A stretch of DNA of 64,000 bases from Pseudomonadaceae bacterium (GTDB lineage Bacteria; Pseudomonadota; Gammaproteobacteria; Pseudomonadales; Azotimanducaceae). Below are positions 63,860-64,000 of this stretch, piece by piece. The stretch is taken from the NCBI GenBank assembly GCA_024743175.1, contig JANSXA010000004.1, positions 332,872-396,871 of the forward strand, given 5' to 3'. Below the pieces are notes generated by a model. That model saw only the letters and a program-made list of their open reading frames with translations. It searched no databases and was not told where the DNA came from. Made by a program: the position numbers and the translations under genes. Each line of letters opens with the position of its first letter. The stretch's first letter is position 1.

Positions 63860-64000
63860 TGACCTTCACCCTAATGGGTAGCAGCTTGCATTCGGACATT
63901 TCGATTATGCCACCTGCGCTTCAAATAAAGCAGGGGGCTGGTATCCAAGCGAACTGTGAGGCCTAACCTCGTTGTAGTGTTGCCGCCAGGAACTGATGAT
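63860..64000 (-). mobile_element. IS3-family element, 3' end with orfB C-terminus, runs off window
   Basis: Minus strand reads SSWRQHYNEVRPHSSLGYQP then PALFEAQVA and a stop (63905-63907), the standard C-terminus of IS3-family OrfB. The element end is placed at TGACCTTCACCC (63860 onward on the plus strand), where the interrupted gene begins. The reading is undamaged as far as seen, so the element may be intact beyond the window. Confidence 0.85.

Noticed and set aside
54000..64000. CRISPR array or complete prophage in the right-hand region
   Set aside because: No regularly spaced direct repeats and no phage structural, integrase or packaging genes are visible.

Overview
The window looks like a gammaproteobacterial chromosome. 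The left 24 kb is dense housekeeping DNA whose gene order (lptD-surA-pdxA-rsmA-apaG-apaH, rpsU-yqeY-dnaG-rpoD) is typical of the class. The adjacent murU/amgK peptidoglycan-recycling pair is a pseudomonad or cellvibrionad trait. Species cannot be read from the sequence; a marine or environmental relative of those groups is an inference.

Region 1 (1-8.4 kb): an RND efflux operon (permease running off the left edge, plus adaptor) is divergent from a TetR regulator across an operator-like intergenic region. It is followed by gph, rpe, a DUF3530 protein, djlA, murU and amgK. Region 2 (8.4-18 kb): lptD, surA, pdxA, rsmA, apaG, apaH and cca on the plus strand, then folB and tsaD facing them. Region 3 (18-24.4 kb): the macromolecular-synthesis operon rpsU-yqeY-dnaG-rpoD, with a GDP-mannose-forming manC inserted before dnaG, a clear terminator and a tRNA with a CAU anticodon (probably Ile2).

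Region 4 (24.5-45.4 kb) is a surface-glycan locus, visibly richer in A/T. It holds an O-antigen-ligase/polymerase-like membrane protein, several GT2 and GT4 transferases, gmd and fcl (GDP-L-fucose), a CMP-sugar synthetase-like enzyme with a 2-hydroxyacid dehydrogenase and an SDR, an ABC-2 exporter (Wzm/Wzt type), two sulfotransferase-like proteins and a polysaccharide pyruvyl transferase. Its centre is a 1454-residue fusion of two glycosyltransferase-like domains, a GNGPSL-motif domain, a membrane hairpin, a long coiled coil and a C-terminal methyltransferase. A separate overlapping gene pair (27061-29263) carries stand-alone versions of two of these modules. Together the genes suggest an ABC-exported, acidic (sulfated and/or pyruvylated), fucose-containing polysaccharide.

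Region 5 (45.4-49.4 kb) is decayed: a truncated SGNH/acyltransferase tail, an IS66 fragment, a frameshifted sulfotransferase, an orphan sulfotransferase N-terminus and an IS3 orfA fragment. Region 6 (49.5-58.5 kb) carries two large secreted proteins on the minus strand, an FG-GAP/thrombospondin-3 protein and an M4 metalloprotease with a propeller, which share a Cys-containing C-terminal tail. Between them are an ECF-type sigma factor, a repeat protein with one membrane anchor and a small cysteine-containing secreted protein. The FG-GAP gene contains a run of ten G. Region 7 (58.7-64 kb) holds a conserved protein of unknown function, a small DUF2235/Tle1-like lipase, a putative zinc-binding protein, an IS30 pseudogene and a gene cut by an IS3 element that runs off the right edge.
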